A program made the translations under genes and the position numbers. The notes under the pieces are model-generated. The model made no database searches. It was not told where the DNA came from and saw nothing but the letters and a program-made list of their open reading frames with translations. Positions 29,948-42,588 of a stretch of 64,000 nucleotides of DNA are shown here, piece by piece (within the stretch, counting starts at the first letter, position 1; each line of letters begins with the position of its first letter). Origin of the DNA: Macrotrachela quadricornifera (Eukaryota; Rotifera; Eurotatoria; Philodinida; Philodinidae); assembly GCA_022393335.1 (NCBI GenBank), contig JAJEKB010000900.1, positions 66,084-130,083 of the forward strand, in the 5' to 3' direction.

Positions 29948-31575
29948 ACCAAACATATTAATAATATTATATATGTATATTTTTCTCTTATTGTTTTGTT
30001 TTAAATATTATAGTTGGAGTATCGTTTGAATATATTGACTTTTACCAAAACGATGTTTTATATCAATGGGTGTAACACTAGGATGAAATAATGATGATAG
30101 AAGAGATGTTGTGATCTGTTCTACAAACAGCGGAAAGATGAGAGAGCGTTACAAGAGATGAATCTTTTATTGATTGGAATATAGAGAAAAAAAAATGAGA
30201 ATGGAATAGAAATATAAAGAGAAAAAAAAGCAAGAGAAAAGAATGAATTTCCAGTTTTTCTTTCATCCTTTTTTTTTTTATCAATCTATATTAATTTTAT
30301 ATTGAAATTTAGGTATCATTCTTAATTTTTTTTGGCAATAATTAAAAAGAAAAATTAAATGTATGCGATTTTTCAAATATTAAAATATGTATTATATTTG
30401 ATTAAAATAAATTCATTTATCAAAGTGCATATTTGTCAAAAGAAATCTTGTCAAATTTTTTCTCTATTTAAAAATTATTAAATAAAATAAAATGATCAAA
30501 AAAAAAATTTTTTTTTAAATTTATATAAATCAAATTGTATACTGCAATGAAATATTTATTAAATCTTTATTTATATCAAATAAATGTTAAGGTGAATACA
30601 TGACATTGATATTGATTATTCTAGTTTTTCGTTTTCTACAATCATTGTTTATATATTATTAAAATTCTAAATATAAAAAAATTATTGAATTTCAAATATG
30701 TAGATAAAATAATGAATATATATGAGTAATTGTAGTGTCTATTGTACTATTTAACTACCGAAAATGACCTTGTCTATATTTCAGCTCTTGTACACTGATA
30801 TCACTTAAAATCTGACATTTTATTACTGGTTCTAGAAAGTAGGAAAAAACGTGTTCCACTCTTTTTGAGTCTAGTACAAGGCCAGCAAATACTTCAAATC
30901 AAATCTTTTTTCCATAAAACGGATTACTGGTTTAATCATTTTCGACTACTGAAAACCATAAGTTACTACTTTTAGCCATTTTTGAAAAATTTACATCTTA
31001 ATGGCGTTCACTGATATACGACACACAATTTATCTCACCAGTTATATCTATAGCCTGAACGAGCGATAGTTTACAAAACCACTTTTTCTTATACTTCAAA
31101 GTATTTGCTATCAGATAATGAAGCTTTCAAATACAGTCATTTTACCATTTTTTCGAGAATTTTTGTAAAAAAAGCAGTACAATAGACATATTAGAATCAT
31201 TCATATAAATGAGTCTACTCAACATCTTTTTAAAAATTAAAATGAAGTCGATTATATGAATTCGATAGTTATATCCTGTTATTTCAAAAATGAAAAGCTT
31301 GTTTAACTGACAGATAAATTAACTTATTTTTATTTTTTCTTATTCAATAAACAAAGAAATCTATTCAATATAAAGAGAACTCTACTCTCTGTCAATCAAG
31401 AATTGAATGAAATAAATCTTGAAAAACTTGGATTTTTATATTCAATAATCTAAATAAAAATTTCTTATTCAAATGATTTACATTAATATAATATTATTGA
31501 TTGAATTTTTTAAAAGAAAGAATCGAATATATAGAATGATTTTATTTATTTTTATTATAATTGTATTAGAAAAAA
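29948..31575. other. Intergenic region between peptide precursor and chitinase genes
   Basis: Upstream of the peptide precursor and downstream of chitinase. It contains the short-TIR element at 30736-31188. Open frames here lack any motif and are treated as chance. Confidence 0.5.
30736..31188. mobile_element. Possible MITE with 13-bp terminal inverted repeats
   Basis: The left end tgtctattgtact (30736-30748) is the exact complement of the right end agtacaatagaca (31176-31188). The next bases also agree partly. The enclosed 453 bases differ in texture from the surrounding poly-A/T-rich DNA and contain no long open frame. No clear target-site duplication was found. Confidence 0.45.
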
Positions 31576-34500
31576 TTACCACCAACATTGAACATTTTGT
31601 TTTGGTACACATCGTTTTAAATTTCGTTCAAATAATGAATCAGGTGGACATTCATAACGACGTTTTGTTGAACAATCTGTAAAGAAACGACACATTGAAT
31701 CAGCTATAAAAGCTGTTGGATCCCAACAATTAGGGGATGATGTTGATGCACTAGCTGGAAGACCCACTAATAAAAAGAAAAATATTTAAAAAAAAAAGTA
31801 TCAAAAAATGATTTATGCATTTATACATTTTGTTGAACATTTAATATTAATATTAGTTAAATCTTTTTCTTTAACACATTTCTTTTGATCTTCAGCATAA
31901 ATTAATGATCCAGGACATGTTCGAGATACAGTTATTTGTTTGCCACTAGGTGTTGTTAAACATTCATAATAACTTTGACAATTAGTTGAAATATTTGCAT
32001 AGATTTGTTTTTCTTTTGCTATATAAATAAATCAAATTTTATTTTTATTATTTATAATTAAATCATTGTAAAACTTCTTTTTCGACTCGAACAGATTTAG
32101 ATCTATTATATGACCAAATAAAGGATTGAGATTTTAGTTATTTATTGGAGAAACTCAGGAATACAATTATTTCTTATTGTCTCTCTTTATATGGTTCTAT
32201 TCATGTCTTCAAGTAAATAAACATTGAATGTGAACGTACATTCTCAATTACCTAGTGAAGAATGTCTTTTAGATCAAAAATTTTAGAAAAAATTGTATAA
32301 AACGAAATCACACGATTACTAAATGCATTCTCTGATTTATATCTTGCTTTTTTTTTTGTTGCAAGAATCAGCTTCTACTCTCATATTTATTTACAACAAA
32401 TAAATGTCTATATATAAGAAAAACTGAACAACATTTGTATAATGTCAAGCGAGAGAAGGAAACACTAAAGCAAACAAATATGATGATCAAGAAGAGAAAA
32501 TGCTACGAGAAACGAACGTAGAGAAGAGACATGAGAACATGCATACAATCATATAAAATCCTTATAACTGCATCTAGAGAAAGTACAGGTTGTAACATTT
32601 TCCTTCCTTTCTTGTTCTATAACAATTCTATTATTTTTCGTAAAATTTATTCTTTAACTTTTAGATCACTAGAGTGTTTTAATTTGATCAGTAAAATTTT
32701 TTCGTAGTCAAGCGATATTTAGATTATCAGAATCTATCGATAATCAATAGGATAGGTTATAGGTTTTTTATCAAATCTATTTTGATATTCTTTCAGAACA
32801 GGTATATATGCTAAACAAAGTAAATCTTTTTTTTTCATTTTTATAACTAGGAAAGTTTTTCAAAAAATTTAACATGATTAATTTTTCTATACTTACAATT
32901 TTGACAATAAAATGCCGCTGTTTCTGTTCGATCAGCAGGTGTTGCAGTAGTTGTAGGTGTAGTACGTGTTGTTGTTGGTCTTGTTGACGGTTGTTTTCCA
33001 TTGACAATATCTTTTGCTGTATTAATCAATGGAAATTTTCCTTCATCACATTTATTACCACGAAAATCATCTAAGTCTAATGTCCAAAACATAGCTCCAC
33101 CTAAATTCATTTCATTGACATATTCAGCCTATTGAAATGAATAATAATATTTAAAAATAAAATAAAATAAAATCTAGATATTTTACTTTAACAGCAATAC
33201 TTTCTCTATCATCATAACCGACCCAATCTGTACCGGAATAGGCATATGGTACTTTATGTTCATCTGACCATTCTCTTGTCCATCCTAAGAAAATGTTTCA
33301 TATATATATATAAGTTTCTTTTTTAAACTAACCTTCTTTAAGTTTTTGACATATTTCATAATAACCAATAAAACCACTTTCACCTGTATATGGACCGGAT
33401 ATAGCACCACCACCCATAGTAGGAGAACCTAATTTAAAATAAAAAAACAAATTCTTTAGACGATATATTTTATGATTTTTTATTTTACCAATTTTATGGT
33501 CTGAAGGATTAGCTAATTTATGAGTTCGTCTATATAGTATATTATAATAATAATATTTTATTTTTTAAATACAATAATTTTTAAAAATATTTACCCATAA
33601 GAACCCATGCCTAAATTTAATTTATCAGGTGTACAATCGGGTTTTTTTAACATATGTTCAACTGTTTGTTTTTGAGCTGTTAAGGGACTATTATGTCCAG
33701 CAACACGTTCCCATTGACCAGAGTAATCATATGTCATCAGATTAACGAAATCTAAATGTCTAAAATATATTTGATATAACAATATAAATCAATTATTCTA
33801 TTCATTTATTATTTACTTGCACATTTCAGGTTCATAGCTTCCATCATATCGCCCAGGTGATGCTGGTGTTGCAGCGGACAATAGAAGACCTTCAGGTTTA
33901 TATTTTTCACTTAATTTCTAATTGAAAAAGAAAATAAAGAAAAAAAAATAATTCTTTATATTAATATTATATTTAAATTTTACTTCAGCTAATAATGTAA
34001 ATCGATGACGATCTTCAGGAGGACTACCACGATCAGCTGGATATTCCCAATCTAAAAATAAATATAATTTAAAATAAAAATCATAAATTTAAATTTGTAT
34101 TTAACCAAGATCAAGTCCATCAAAACCATGTTGTTTAATAAAATTATATGAATTTTCAACAAATTCTGCTCGTGATCGTTCAGTTGAAACCATGCTTGTA
34201 AATGGTTCTGCTGGATGATTCCAACCACCAACTGCAAGTAGTACTTTTAAATCAGGATTTTGTTCTTTTAATGCAAGAACTTGTTTATACATTTCTATAA
34301 AAATATTTTATCATTATTATTAAATAAAAAAAAATATTTTAATAATAAACCTGGATCATTTCCTTCAGTTGTTGCTAAACCATTTCCTTGTACACGTGCA
34401 AATGAATAGATAATATGTGTACATAAATTTGGATCAATATCTTGAACAGAAAATTTTCCATCACCTGTTCGATAACCAGCCCAATTTGTATAATAACACA

Positions 34501-34691
34501 TAACTCGTTTTCCATAACCTAAAAATAAAATAATAATTTTATTAAATTAAATAATTAATTCATATAAAATACCTTCATTAATTGTTAGGAATAATAATAC
34601 AGATAAAAGACTGAATCATATCAAAGAAAATTTTTAATAAATTATGCCTGGATACGGCTTTTTTTAATATTACTTACAAGAGATATTTCAT
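31576..34691 (-). CDS. Secreted GH18 chitinase with C-terminal chitin-binding domains
   Basis: Endochitinase that hydrolyses chitin. The start was resolved from splicing: exon 1 is ATGAAATATCTCTT at 34691-34678, joined to an exon ending at 34574, giving the signal peptide [17 protein letters not shown] and mature start [19 protein letters not shown]. The GH18 domain includes VLLAVGGWN and FDGLDLDWEYP, with the catalytic Glu of DxxDxDxE reconstructed across the intron near 34105-34053. [16 protein letters not shown] (here [14 protein letters not shown]), [14 protein letters not shown] and [13 protein letters not shown] follow. A Thr/Pro-rich linker ([17 protein letters not shown]) precedes two cysteine-rich peritrophin-A/CBM14-type modules, encoded around 32020-31825 and 31767-31579, ending QCWW. 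A 0.9-kb intron (about 32900-32020) separates linker and binding modules. Likely role is in feeding, defence or cuticle/egg-shell remodelling (inferred). Confidence 0.93.
32025..32895 (-). other. 0.9-kb chitinase intron
   Basis: Lies between the Thr/Pro linker exon and the first chitin-binding exon. AT-rich, no gene or clear repeat seen. Confidence 0.7.
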
Positions 34692-35738
34692 ATTTATCGG
34701 TGATAATTATTTGATTCCTATATTGGTTAAAAAAAAAGAATTAAATGAAAAATCAAGCGGTTTTCATTAATATATTATCATCATTTGTAATATGATATTG
34801 GATTTAATTCTGTAAAATTATTTCAAGGACAATTAATGATTTTTTTCATTTTGAAACATATATTTTAATATAGTAATATAGTATTCTTTATACTTTGATG
34901 ATGCTCCTACAATTTCAAAACACCCTCGTCTCGTTCGTATTAGATGGATTTCTGGTGGACTCATAAACTATCATACTGATATTTTTTTATCATATTAAAT
35001 TACTGAAATAGATCCTATTATTTTTTATTTGATGGAGTATAAAACAAAAAGTATTTACATCGAAGTTGTATTGAAAACTAATCTTTAGAGTCTCGAAGAA
35101 AAAAATACGACGGAAATATTTAATTAAATATATGCATTTTAACAAATGGGAAAAATATTTTTCATTTTTTGTAAAGAATCTTTATAGAAATATGATCGCA
35201 CATTTTTTGTGCTCAATTTGAATTCTTTAAAATACATTGCAGAGAGTAAAATAAAGATGATAAAAGTAAATAATGCCGGTATAGATGAGATAAAATAACT
35301 CCCAAGAAAATATCATGAATTTCGAGCGAATTTTATACATTTTGATAAAAAGACGAGAATTAAATGCGGTACTGTAAGACTGATAAGCATAAATGAGAAG
35401 ATGTTGATGCTGACGAAATTATTGAAGTAAATGTTCTTTATATGTCAATCGAGTATAGGAGATTAGATGTTGACGAGTTGCGGCGATAATAACTATAAAA
35501 CTTGGTATGATATTAATTAATAATAGTAGCATAAAATGAACGTGTAAAACTATCGAATCTTCGATCGCTATATGTTTTGAATAGCGCGTTATACATCATA
35601 GTCTTTGTTCATCTCCATCCTTTATTGGAACACAATGTATTGGAACATGAATTGTACTAATTAAACTACAAATGAAAACAAATCCGTTCAATCATTTCGC
35701 TGCTTTTTTGCTCTTTGTCTTATTGAAATGAGTATCAC
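34692..35738. other. Region upstream of chitinase, no gene seen
   Basis: Between the chitinase start and the broken EGF/7TM gene. It should hold the chitinase promoter. No open frame over 60 codons with a recognisable motif. Confidence 0.45.
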
Positions 35739-38228
35739 TCATAACGATAATAGATTGTTCAAATGTAACACATCCTTGAAGCCAGTTATCTGATCTACGA
35801 AATAGTCGAAGAAAAAGTTTAATGTAATCATAGTTATTGTAAGAATCAATGTTATTGATGATTTGAGTAAATAGAGTCTACAGCCAACTAGATGACTTAT
35901 TTTTGTTTGAATGGTGAGAACTGAATAAAGACATTCTTTTTTGTAGTCAAATTGGATAACCGAGTATAGCATCAAATAAAAGACCAAAACTAACAGTGGA
36001 AAATAAACATTTCGTTCCATAAAAACCTTCTAAACAATTGCAAATCAGAATGGTTGAATACGTAGGTTTACCTTGAGAACATTGGATATTTCCAGATCGA
36101 ACACATCTCATGAATCCTGTCGAAATTGGTGAAACTGATGATATTACAACATCTAATTTGGCCAACCCTAATTCGCGATATCTATGTAAAATGAGATTTA
36201 AAAAAATTAATATTATTTCTTTTCTATATTATTCATTTAGGTTTTTTATTCAATATTTCAATCGAAACACTGAATGTTTGTTTGAATAAATGAATTTTTT
36301 TCTTTATTTAGATTGATTAGCAGTCAAAAAAAAGCAGTAAGTATTTTGTTTAATTATATAGTATTTTTTTCTCTATTTTAGATCAAAGCATATATTGAAA
36401 TTGTAGGGTAAGTACAATATTTTAACAAGTAACGCTCGTTCGAGGACTCGCTCAGCGCTTTCTCGTAGAAATAGTATTTTGATTAATTAATAAAAACTAG
36501 CCTGAGATTCGGACTCATTCAACTTCGATTACTCTTTAGTCAAGTTTTGTAGAATAAATTAACAATTAGTGTTAAATTAATTATTCATTAACAAGTGATT
36601 ACTAATTAATTAACATTAATCTCGGATTTGAATTCCACGCTCCCGATTACCTTTTCGATTGAGTTTTATGGAAAATAATCCCTTTTATTTTCACCTTATT
36701 CTTGAACCAATCAGTGATGTGCGGACATATAAGCAAGCAATTTAATTAAACAGTTTTCTTCTTCCTTTTAGCTCAAATCACATGTCAGAATTAAATCGTA
36801 ATTATTTTTATTTAATTAAAATATCTTTTTTCTATTTTAGATTGAATTATAAATCGGAATCAAACACTGAGTATGTTATTTAAGTAAAATATATATATTT
36901 ACTTTTCGTTTACCTAAAATTTTATATTAAAATTCAATAGTAAGTATATTATTTAATAAAATATTTTTTTTATTTATTTCAGTTCGATTTTATATCAAAA
37001 TGGAATATTGATTATCCATGTCTTGCAATTTGACTTGGTCTTGTGGATTTTTATAGAGTTGATAAACAAATCATAGCTTTTCGGTTGCATTTCTATAGTA
37101 GGAAACGAGAAAGATGGTGGATTAGTTGTTAGCTGCATCATAATGCAGCTCACATTTAGTCCACAGTTTCTATGGTTTATTACTATAAAAATAAAGTAGA
37201 AAACTGGTGACTTATTTATCAATTTTTTGTGAAATAAACATTAATTCAAATACTTATATAAATTTTTGAAGAACAACACACTGATGAATAAATGACAATG
37301 CTCCAAGTAATTAATATCCGGTACAAGTGCAGAATACCCACGGGATCCCGCTCTTTTCGACATCTTCCCACAACTTTCTACAGAATTTAATCGGAAGTCG
37401 TCGGGTTGTCTAAGGTTTTCTGTAGGATTCGATGAGATCCCACGGTAGGATTTCTCGATCTGAATTATTTTCACAATCATCAATACCTTGAGAATTATAG
37501 ATCATATTGTGATCAAAGTCAAAACAGTTAACATACCGAAAAAGATTACAAGGACGCATTCATCTTTCGTCATAGAAATATACTAAATGGAATTGTTTTT
37601 GACAAGAAATATGATAATATTTAATGCGTTTAATCAGATGAAAATCAAGCATAGATGAATTGAAAAGTTCAAAAACTAATTCACAATGACGTGACGATGT
37701 ATTTTCTGTCAATATAGAAGCTGATGGTGTGTATATTTCTTATAGTACCACAAGATAATTTCTTCTTGAAAGTTTGACATAAATAACATGACAAGGAATA
37801 AATTCATCTATGGTGATTGTACTTTGATCAATACGAAACTTCTTTTGTATTGTTGCTTAATTGTGAAGTGAATTTTTGAAAATACGAATAAAATGAAAAA
37901 GTAAAGATGTTGAAAGTGGAATATTTCGAAACGATACAATGTTCTTTGGTTTCACACTAAGACAGTAATTATTAGAATAGCACTCATCGTATAAATATGT
38001 GAAGCTTTGCACAGTAGTACGTTCATCAGCAGCAACATATGTTACACCATTTAAACAAGTATCAAATTGACGTATAGATTGATTCAGATAACATCGAGGA
38101 TCGAACTTGTTTGGGAAACATATACAGATCGATCGATTATAAATGGAACTAACACATATAGAATCATGTGAAGAATGAACTTCGAACCAACCGAGTTCAA
38201 ATAAAGAATGCTTTTTATTAATTCTTCT
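35739..38228 (-). pseudogene. Broken EGF-like/7TM receptor-type gene
   Basis: Minus-strand coding remnants in gene order. 38228-37860 reads LFELGWFEVHSSHDSICVSS and onward with ICICFPNKFDPRC and YLYDECYSNNYCL before an in-frame stop. 37858-37240 continues in the same style (FIPCHVIYVKLS, FHLIKRIKYYHISCQKQFHL, NCFDFDHNMIYN) with further stops or frameshifts. 36165-35947 is EGF-like (ICNCLEGFYGTKCLFSTVSF). 36020-35700 then gives 7TM-like pieces (LVGCRLYLLKSSITLILTIT and DNWLQGCVTFEQSIIVM) in shifting frames. The block 36200-37240 looks inserted. Ordering and phrases match an EGF-plus-7TM family that I recall being heavily expanded in bdelloid rotifers (from memory, not searched). Several stops and frame changes argue that this copy is dead. 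Confidence 0.6.
36284..36995. repeat. Degenerate ~70-bp repeat mimicking splice acceptors and donors
   Basis: Four or five copies of a unit that runs tttttctattttag, then about 30 bases (ATYRAATTATATATCRRAAT-like), then gtaagtat and a tttaataaaatattttt tail. Copies begin near 36315, 36365, 36760, 36825 and 36965. About 340 bases of different, CpG-containing sequence (36430-36765) interrupt the row. It lies within the broken EGF/7TM gene. Confidence 0.5.
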
Positions 38229-38388
38229 GGCTTCAGTCAGATCTTAATCTTAAAATTACTGACGAGGAAAAGGTCTCAACTGTCAAATCGCTTTTGAGTC
38301 GAGGTTATGTGCGTTATGTAGACCCAAATGAGTTATAAATAATGTGAAAAAAGCTCAGGCTGCTAGCGTATTGCTATGGAGATATTGC

Positions 38389-38760
38389 ACTTTTACAGTA
38401 TTCTTTAAAAATGAATGCCATGGTCTCTTCAGGGACACCAGAAAAACTGATTTTCAAATTTCGACTTAAAACTTTGGATAGAGACAGATCTTAATCAGAA
38501 CAGTTTGTTGTAAATATTTTTGAAATTTTTTCATCTACTTTTATCCTAAAATAAGAGCATCGAATCCGCCAGTTTATATAGACAAGCTATTCATAACTGT
38601 ATTCTAGGATAGGAAGGACGAAAAAATCTGAAATCACCACAGTAAACTCTTCTCATTGAAGTCTATCTCTGTCCAAAGTTTCAAGTCAAAATTCGAAAGT
38701 CAGTTTTTTTGGTGTCCCCAAGAGGGGATCGCAGCATTTATTTAAAAATACTGTAAAAGT
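38389..38760. mobile_element. Foldback/MITE-like inverted repeat, 372 bp
   Basis: The left arm starts acttttacagtattctttaa and the right arm ends with its near-complement, tttaaaaatactgtaaaagt. Arms of about 180 bases stay recognisably complementary to the centre near 38575, with a well-conserved core (cagggacaccagaaaaactg on the left, its mate at 38700-38720). Mismatches suggest an old insertion. No transposase frame. Confidence 0.7.
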
Positions 38761-38881
38761 TGTTCAAATGAAAACAGTCTAACATTCTTCTAATTTTAAA
38801 GATAGAAAATGACTGCTAAAGCGAATCTTAATCTGAAAAGAATTCATGAAATTTCTATTATAAAACGTAATAATATTTTGA

Positions 38882-39166
38882 CAGCAATGTCTCTGAACAA
38901 GACGAATCGAATATTGATATTGATCATTCTGTTTTTGAAACTGAATCTTATGATATATCTATTAATACATGTATCTTGAAAAAAGACGATTCATTAGATT
39001 CTGATGTTATTAGTAATGATGTACCTTTATCAATACAGAATAATAAAGCTGATAATCAGATTCACACAATGACTGTAATGAACTGTAGAGTTAGATTCTG
39101 TTACTGTAATTCAGACAAGAATAAATGCATATATGTGAAGATATTTACTAACTTCTGCTATGGTTA
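38882..39166 (+). other. Unassigned open stretch, possible gene remnant
   Basis: A uniform open frame preceded by an acceptor-like tttgacag: SNVSEQDESNIDIDHSVFET onward, Asp/Ser/Asn-rich, then a cysteine cluster (CRVRFCYCNSDKNKC), ending at TAG 39164-39166. No homologue recognised. It could be a terminal exon of a decayed gene or a chance frame. Confidence 0.25.
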
Positions 39167-40445
39167 GATTTCACATTTTTCTAATAATATTGTTATAGAG
39201 CACTACTACAATGACCGTTCCTTAAACAAAATGTCTTTTAGTTGCAAATGTTTCCACAAGCCAAGCTTCATATCAATGTATCGTTTCTAAAATGTTATAA
39301 TAAAGATTTTCGATTCACGCATGTGTAGTAAGAATATCTGGCACTTTCTATTCATTTAACATGTAGGTCCAACCAGATCCACAAAATATTCTCGATGTCA
39401 TAAAATGAGAACACTATCCGAATGTTAGATGATTTCATATTAATTAATCTTGAATTTCAACTTAATTTTTATATAAATAAATACTTTAAAATAATGTATA
39501 GTTTGATATAATGTTTATCATAATAAACTTTGATTAATAAAGAAAGAATTGATTATTATAAATGTTATCTTATATAACATTTACAATTTAAATTTCATCG
39601 TGCATAGTATTATAGTAAAAAATAATATCAAATCGAAATTTTATTCAATACATTAAACGAATATATTCTCTTTGACAAATTAAAAATTTTAATGTATATT
39701 ATATGTTAAGTGCATTTTAAGGCAAAAGATAAATTAGCAAATTCGCAAAGTAGTCAAATTCATCATTATGAAAAGCATTTCAGCGAATTTTTTCATTCAA
39801 CTAACTGAATATATATCTATTGACGATAAAAGTAAAGCACTAGTTTTGCTACTCAACTAGCTATGTAATCAACATTCATATAAATAATAAGGATAATTTA
39901 TTCGAAGCTAATAGTGATCAACATTATATGCTTGGACAATAATAAATGAAACTGGAAGATTTAGAAAAAGAAAGTCAAAATAATCCTCTGTATCGAAAAC
40001 ATAGATAAATCAATCTAAAAATTATAAATTTCTATTTAATTTCTCTACTTTTTCTTTCTTCCATTGCTTAATGTCTACAACTCTTAAATTTCACTGTTTT
40101 ACTATTTACAATTCGTGCAAAAATGCTTTCACGAAAAAAACAGTTTCGCTGAAATACTTTTCGTTAATTCATTTTAACGATAGTTACTCTTTATCTTCAA
40201 TAGCAACAACACCTAATTAAATATTTAAAAAAAAAAAATCATGCTCGATTAATATTAAATATTATCTTTCCGAAATTCGTTAAAAATGAGTAATGTTGAT
40301 TAGTATTTATTTTTTCTTGTTTAATTAATAAAAAGGAAAATAGATTATCATTTCAAGACAGATGTCAGTATTAGATTTATAGAAGCGAACGTTGTTAATC
40401 AAGGAAATAAATCATATGAAAATATTAAGAAATCTATGATTTTAA
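39167..40445. other. Intergenic region downstream of CIAPIN1, no gene seen
   Basis: Very AT-rich. A short imperfect inverted pair, gaaaagcatttcagcgaa (near 39769) and ttcgctgaaatacttttc (near 40145), could be the ends of a further old element, but the arms are only about 20 bases long. The 3' UTR of CIAPIN1 lies at the right end. Confidence 0.4.
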
Positions 40446-41455
40446 TCAAACATCGGACATTGTTGGTAAAGCAACACGTTCACCAGGTTTAAATGGTGGT
40501 AAACCACGAGAAGGACAACCAGCACATCGAAAAGCATCACCTAAATAACACTAAATAACAAAAATTATACTTTTTTTTATTAAAATTTAATAAATTTCAT
40601 AATACATACACTTCCACATGATGATTTAACTGTTTGTTTTGCTGTCACATGTTCTTCTTGTTCAAGTTCTTGTGCTAAACCACATGTACAATTTTTACAT
40701 GCTTTTCGAACACCAGATGATGTTGTACCACAATCATACTCTAAAGAACAAAAGAAAAAAAAAGAGATTTTTTATTAAATAGTTATTCTATAAAAATAAA
40801 TTTTAACTTTTAATATCAGGTTTTTTTCGATCATTTTCATCTAATAATTCATCTGTATCAATTAAATCATCATCATCAACTTTCCATGTCTTCTTCTCTT
40901 TTGATGATACTTGTCCTATTTGATTATTATTTGTATGACGTAATGGTACGGAATATCCAATGTCAAATGATGGTTTTTGACATAACCATAATGAACCAAG
41001 TTTTTTAACATCGTCATCTTTATTTTCAATTAAAAATGATGAATTTGAATCTAATGGATTACAACTACTAAAACCACACATTTTAAAATAATCAATTATT
41101 TGAGATTGTTTTATATGTTCAATATGTGTTATAAGATAACCATTTGGACGAAGTAAACGAAAAAATTCATTTAATAAATCAATATTTATTAATGTATCTC
41201 GTTTACTTACAAGACCAAAAAGTATTACATCAAATGATGACGTTGCACGTCGTGCTAAATATTTTTATATAAAAATAATTATATATTTAAATATTTAAAC
41301 TTACATTCTAAAAGCATTTGAACATTTTCAAAAGCAATTTGAGCTTGTTTTGCTTTAGTTTGTACTACACTTTGAAAGCTAGGTAAATTTTCTGGATCAA
41401 CATTATCAACCCATATAACAAGAATGCTTTTAGCACGAGCAAAAATTTCGTCCAT
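40446..41455 (-). CDS. CIAPIN1: Anamorsin/CIAPIN1 (Dre2), cytosolic Fe-S assembly protein
   Basis: Electron-transfer partner of the diflavin reductase NDOR1/Tah18 in cytosolic Fe-S protein assembly. Exons 41455-41305, 41254-40808, 40740-40610 and 40550-40446 join in phase. The N-terminal half is the degenerate methyltransferase-like domain ([18 protein letters not shown]). The linker is acidic ([17 protein letters not shown]). The C-terminal cluster motifs are intact: DCG...[14 protein letters not shown] for the 2Fe-2S site, and [19 protein letters not shown] with paired CxxC motifs, then [10 protein letters not shown]. Stop TGA at 40448-40446. Conserved cysteines imply a functional protein. 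Confidence 0.96.
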
Positions 41456-42588
41456 TTAGTCAATATTTCTTTTTTTTTTAAATAATAATCTAAATATATA
41501 ATAAATATTCAAAATCTTCATAATAAGAAAAACAGAATATGAAATTCTTTTGTCTTGTTTCTTATCTATTACTTCCTTATTAAATAAGACAAGCATGAAT
41601 ATATATATAATCTCAATCGATATGCTGATCAGTTCTCTAAACCGTTAAAACATCAGGTCTGTCAGACAGGGATAACTAAGTAATTACATCATATCAGCAT
41701 TGACCGAGATTCGAACCTTATCTATCAACTGTTTCATTTCATTAAACCATTCAACTAAATTTGTATAAAATAAAACGAAATCAAACAAATACCATATAAT
41801 ATATATATATATATATATTTTTCTCTTTTTCTTTATTTTCAAACAGAAAAGAACGCATAAATTGAGTCCATATTAGAGAAGATGAAATACACACACACGT
41901 ACAGTACAAACATAACGATGAGAAAAAAAAAGAAAGAGCAATGAATGATGAAAGCATGAAACATAAACGAAAAGAAAAAGAGATAAATGTGTGCATATTG
42001 TTAAACCAAAAAGAACAAAAAAAAGAATCGTCGTTAAAGACTAGACAGAAGACAAAGCAGGTGAAAAGAGAAAAAAAAAACCAAAACAATGATGAAAAGA
42101 AGAAAAAAAAAAAGAAAAATAAGTCTTTGCTCTTTCTAGTTTTATTCCTTTGATAATCAGCACCAATGCAACTTCTCCGGGAATATTTGCTAAAGGTTCT
42201 AGACGCGGTAGAATTCTATATATGAGTTTTCTTTTTGGTTACAGACAAAAAAGAAAAAAGAACTGCCTACTCATCTATTCACACAGACATACATACATAT
42301 ATATATATATATAGAAAGAAAAAAAAAAGTTTATAAGAACAATGACAAAACTGAATATAAGAGACAAAAAAAAAAGAAGATAAATCGGCCGATGTTAATG
42401 AATTCACAAAATATTAAACACGCAAAATTTTTTTTGTTTAAAGCGCAAATGCGCGTGTTTTGTAAGGAAGAAAAGAAAAAATAATCAAAAAAAAAATATA
42501 TATCGAAAGAACATATTTTCTTATTTAATAAATAAGTATATGCATAAGATACTATTCTCGTATCGTGTTTTTTTTTCTTTGTTTATTT
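41456..42588. other. Intergenic region between CIAPIN1 and TLK
   Basis: Holds the CIAPIN1 promoter and TLK 3' UTR. Long A/G-rich runs (41920-42120) make overlapping chance frames on both strands. A tRNA-like patch lies at 41695-41765 and an AT microsatellite near 41800. No protein gene seen. Confidence 0.5.
41695..41765 (-). other. tRNA-like A and B box sequence (tRNA relic or SINE head)
   Basis: On the minus strand TAGTTGAATGG (41758-41748) fits an A box and GGTTCGAATCT (41717-41707) fits a B box at normal spacing. The acceptor and T stems do not pair well, so I do not call a working tRNA. Confidence 0.3.

Noticed and set aside
36995..37483. Minus-strand open frames as separate genes
   Set aside because: The right-hand one overlaps the degenerate EGF-type coding remnant in another frame; the left-hand one has no motif.
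39768..40165. Possible further inverted-repeat element
   Set aside because: Matching arms are only about 20 bases and the flanks do not pair; chance is likely in such AT-rich sequence.
41781..42153. Overlapping open frames on both strands
   Set aside because: They are translations of purine/pyrimidine-biased low-complexity DNA (Phe/Ser-rich one way, Lys/Glu-rich the other).
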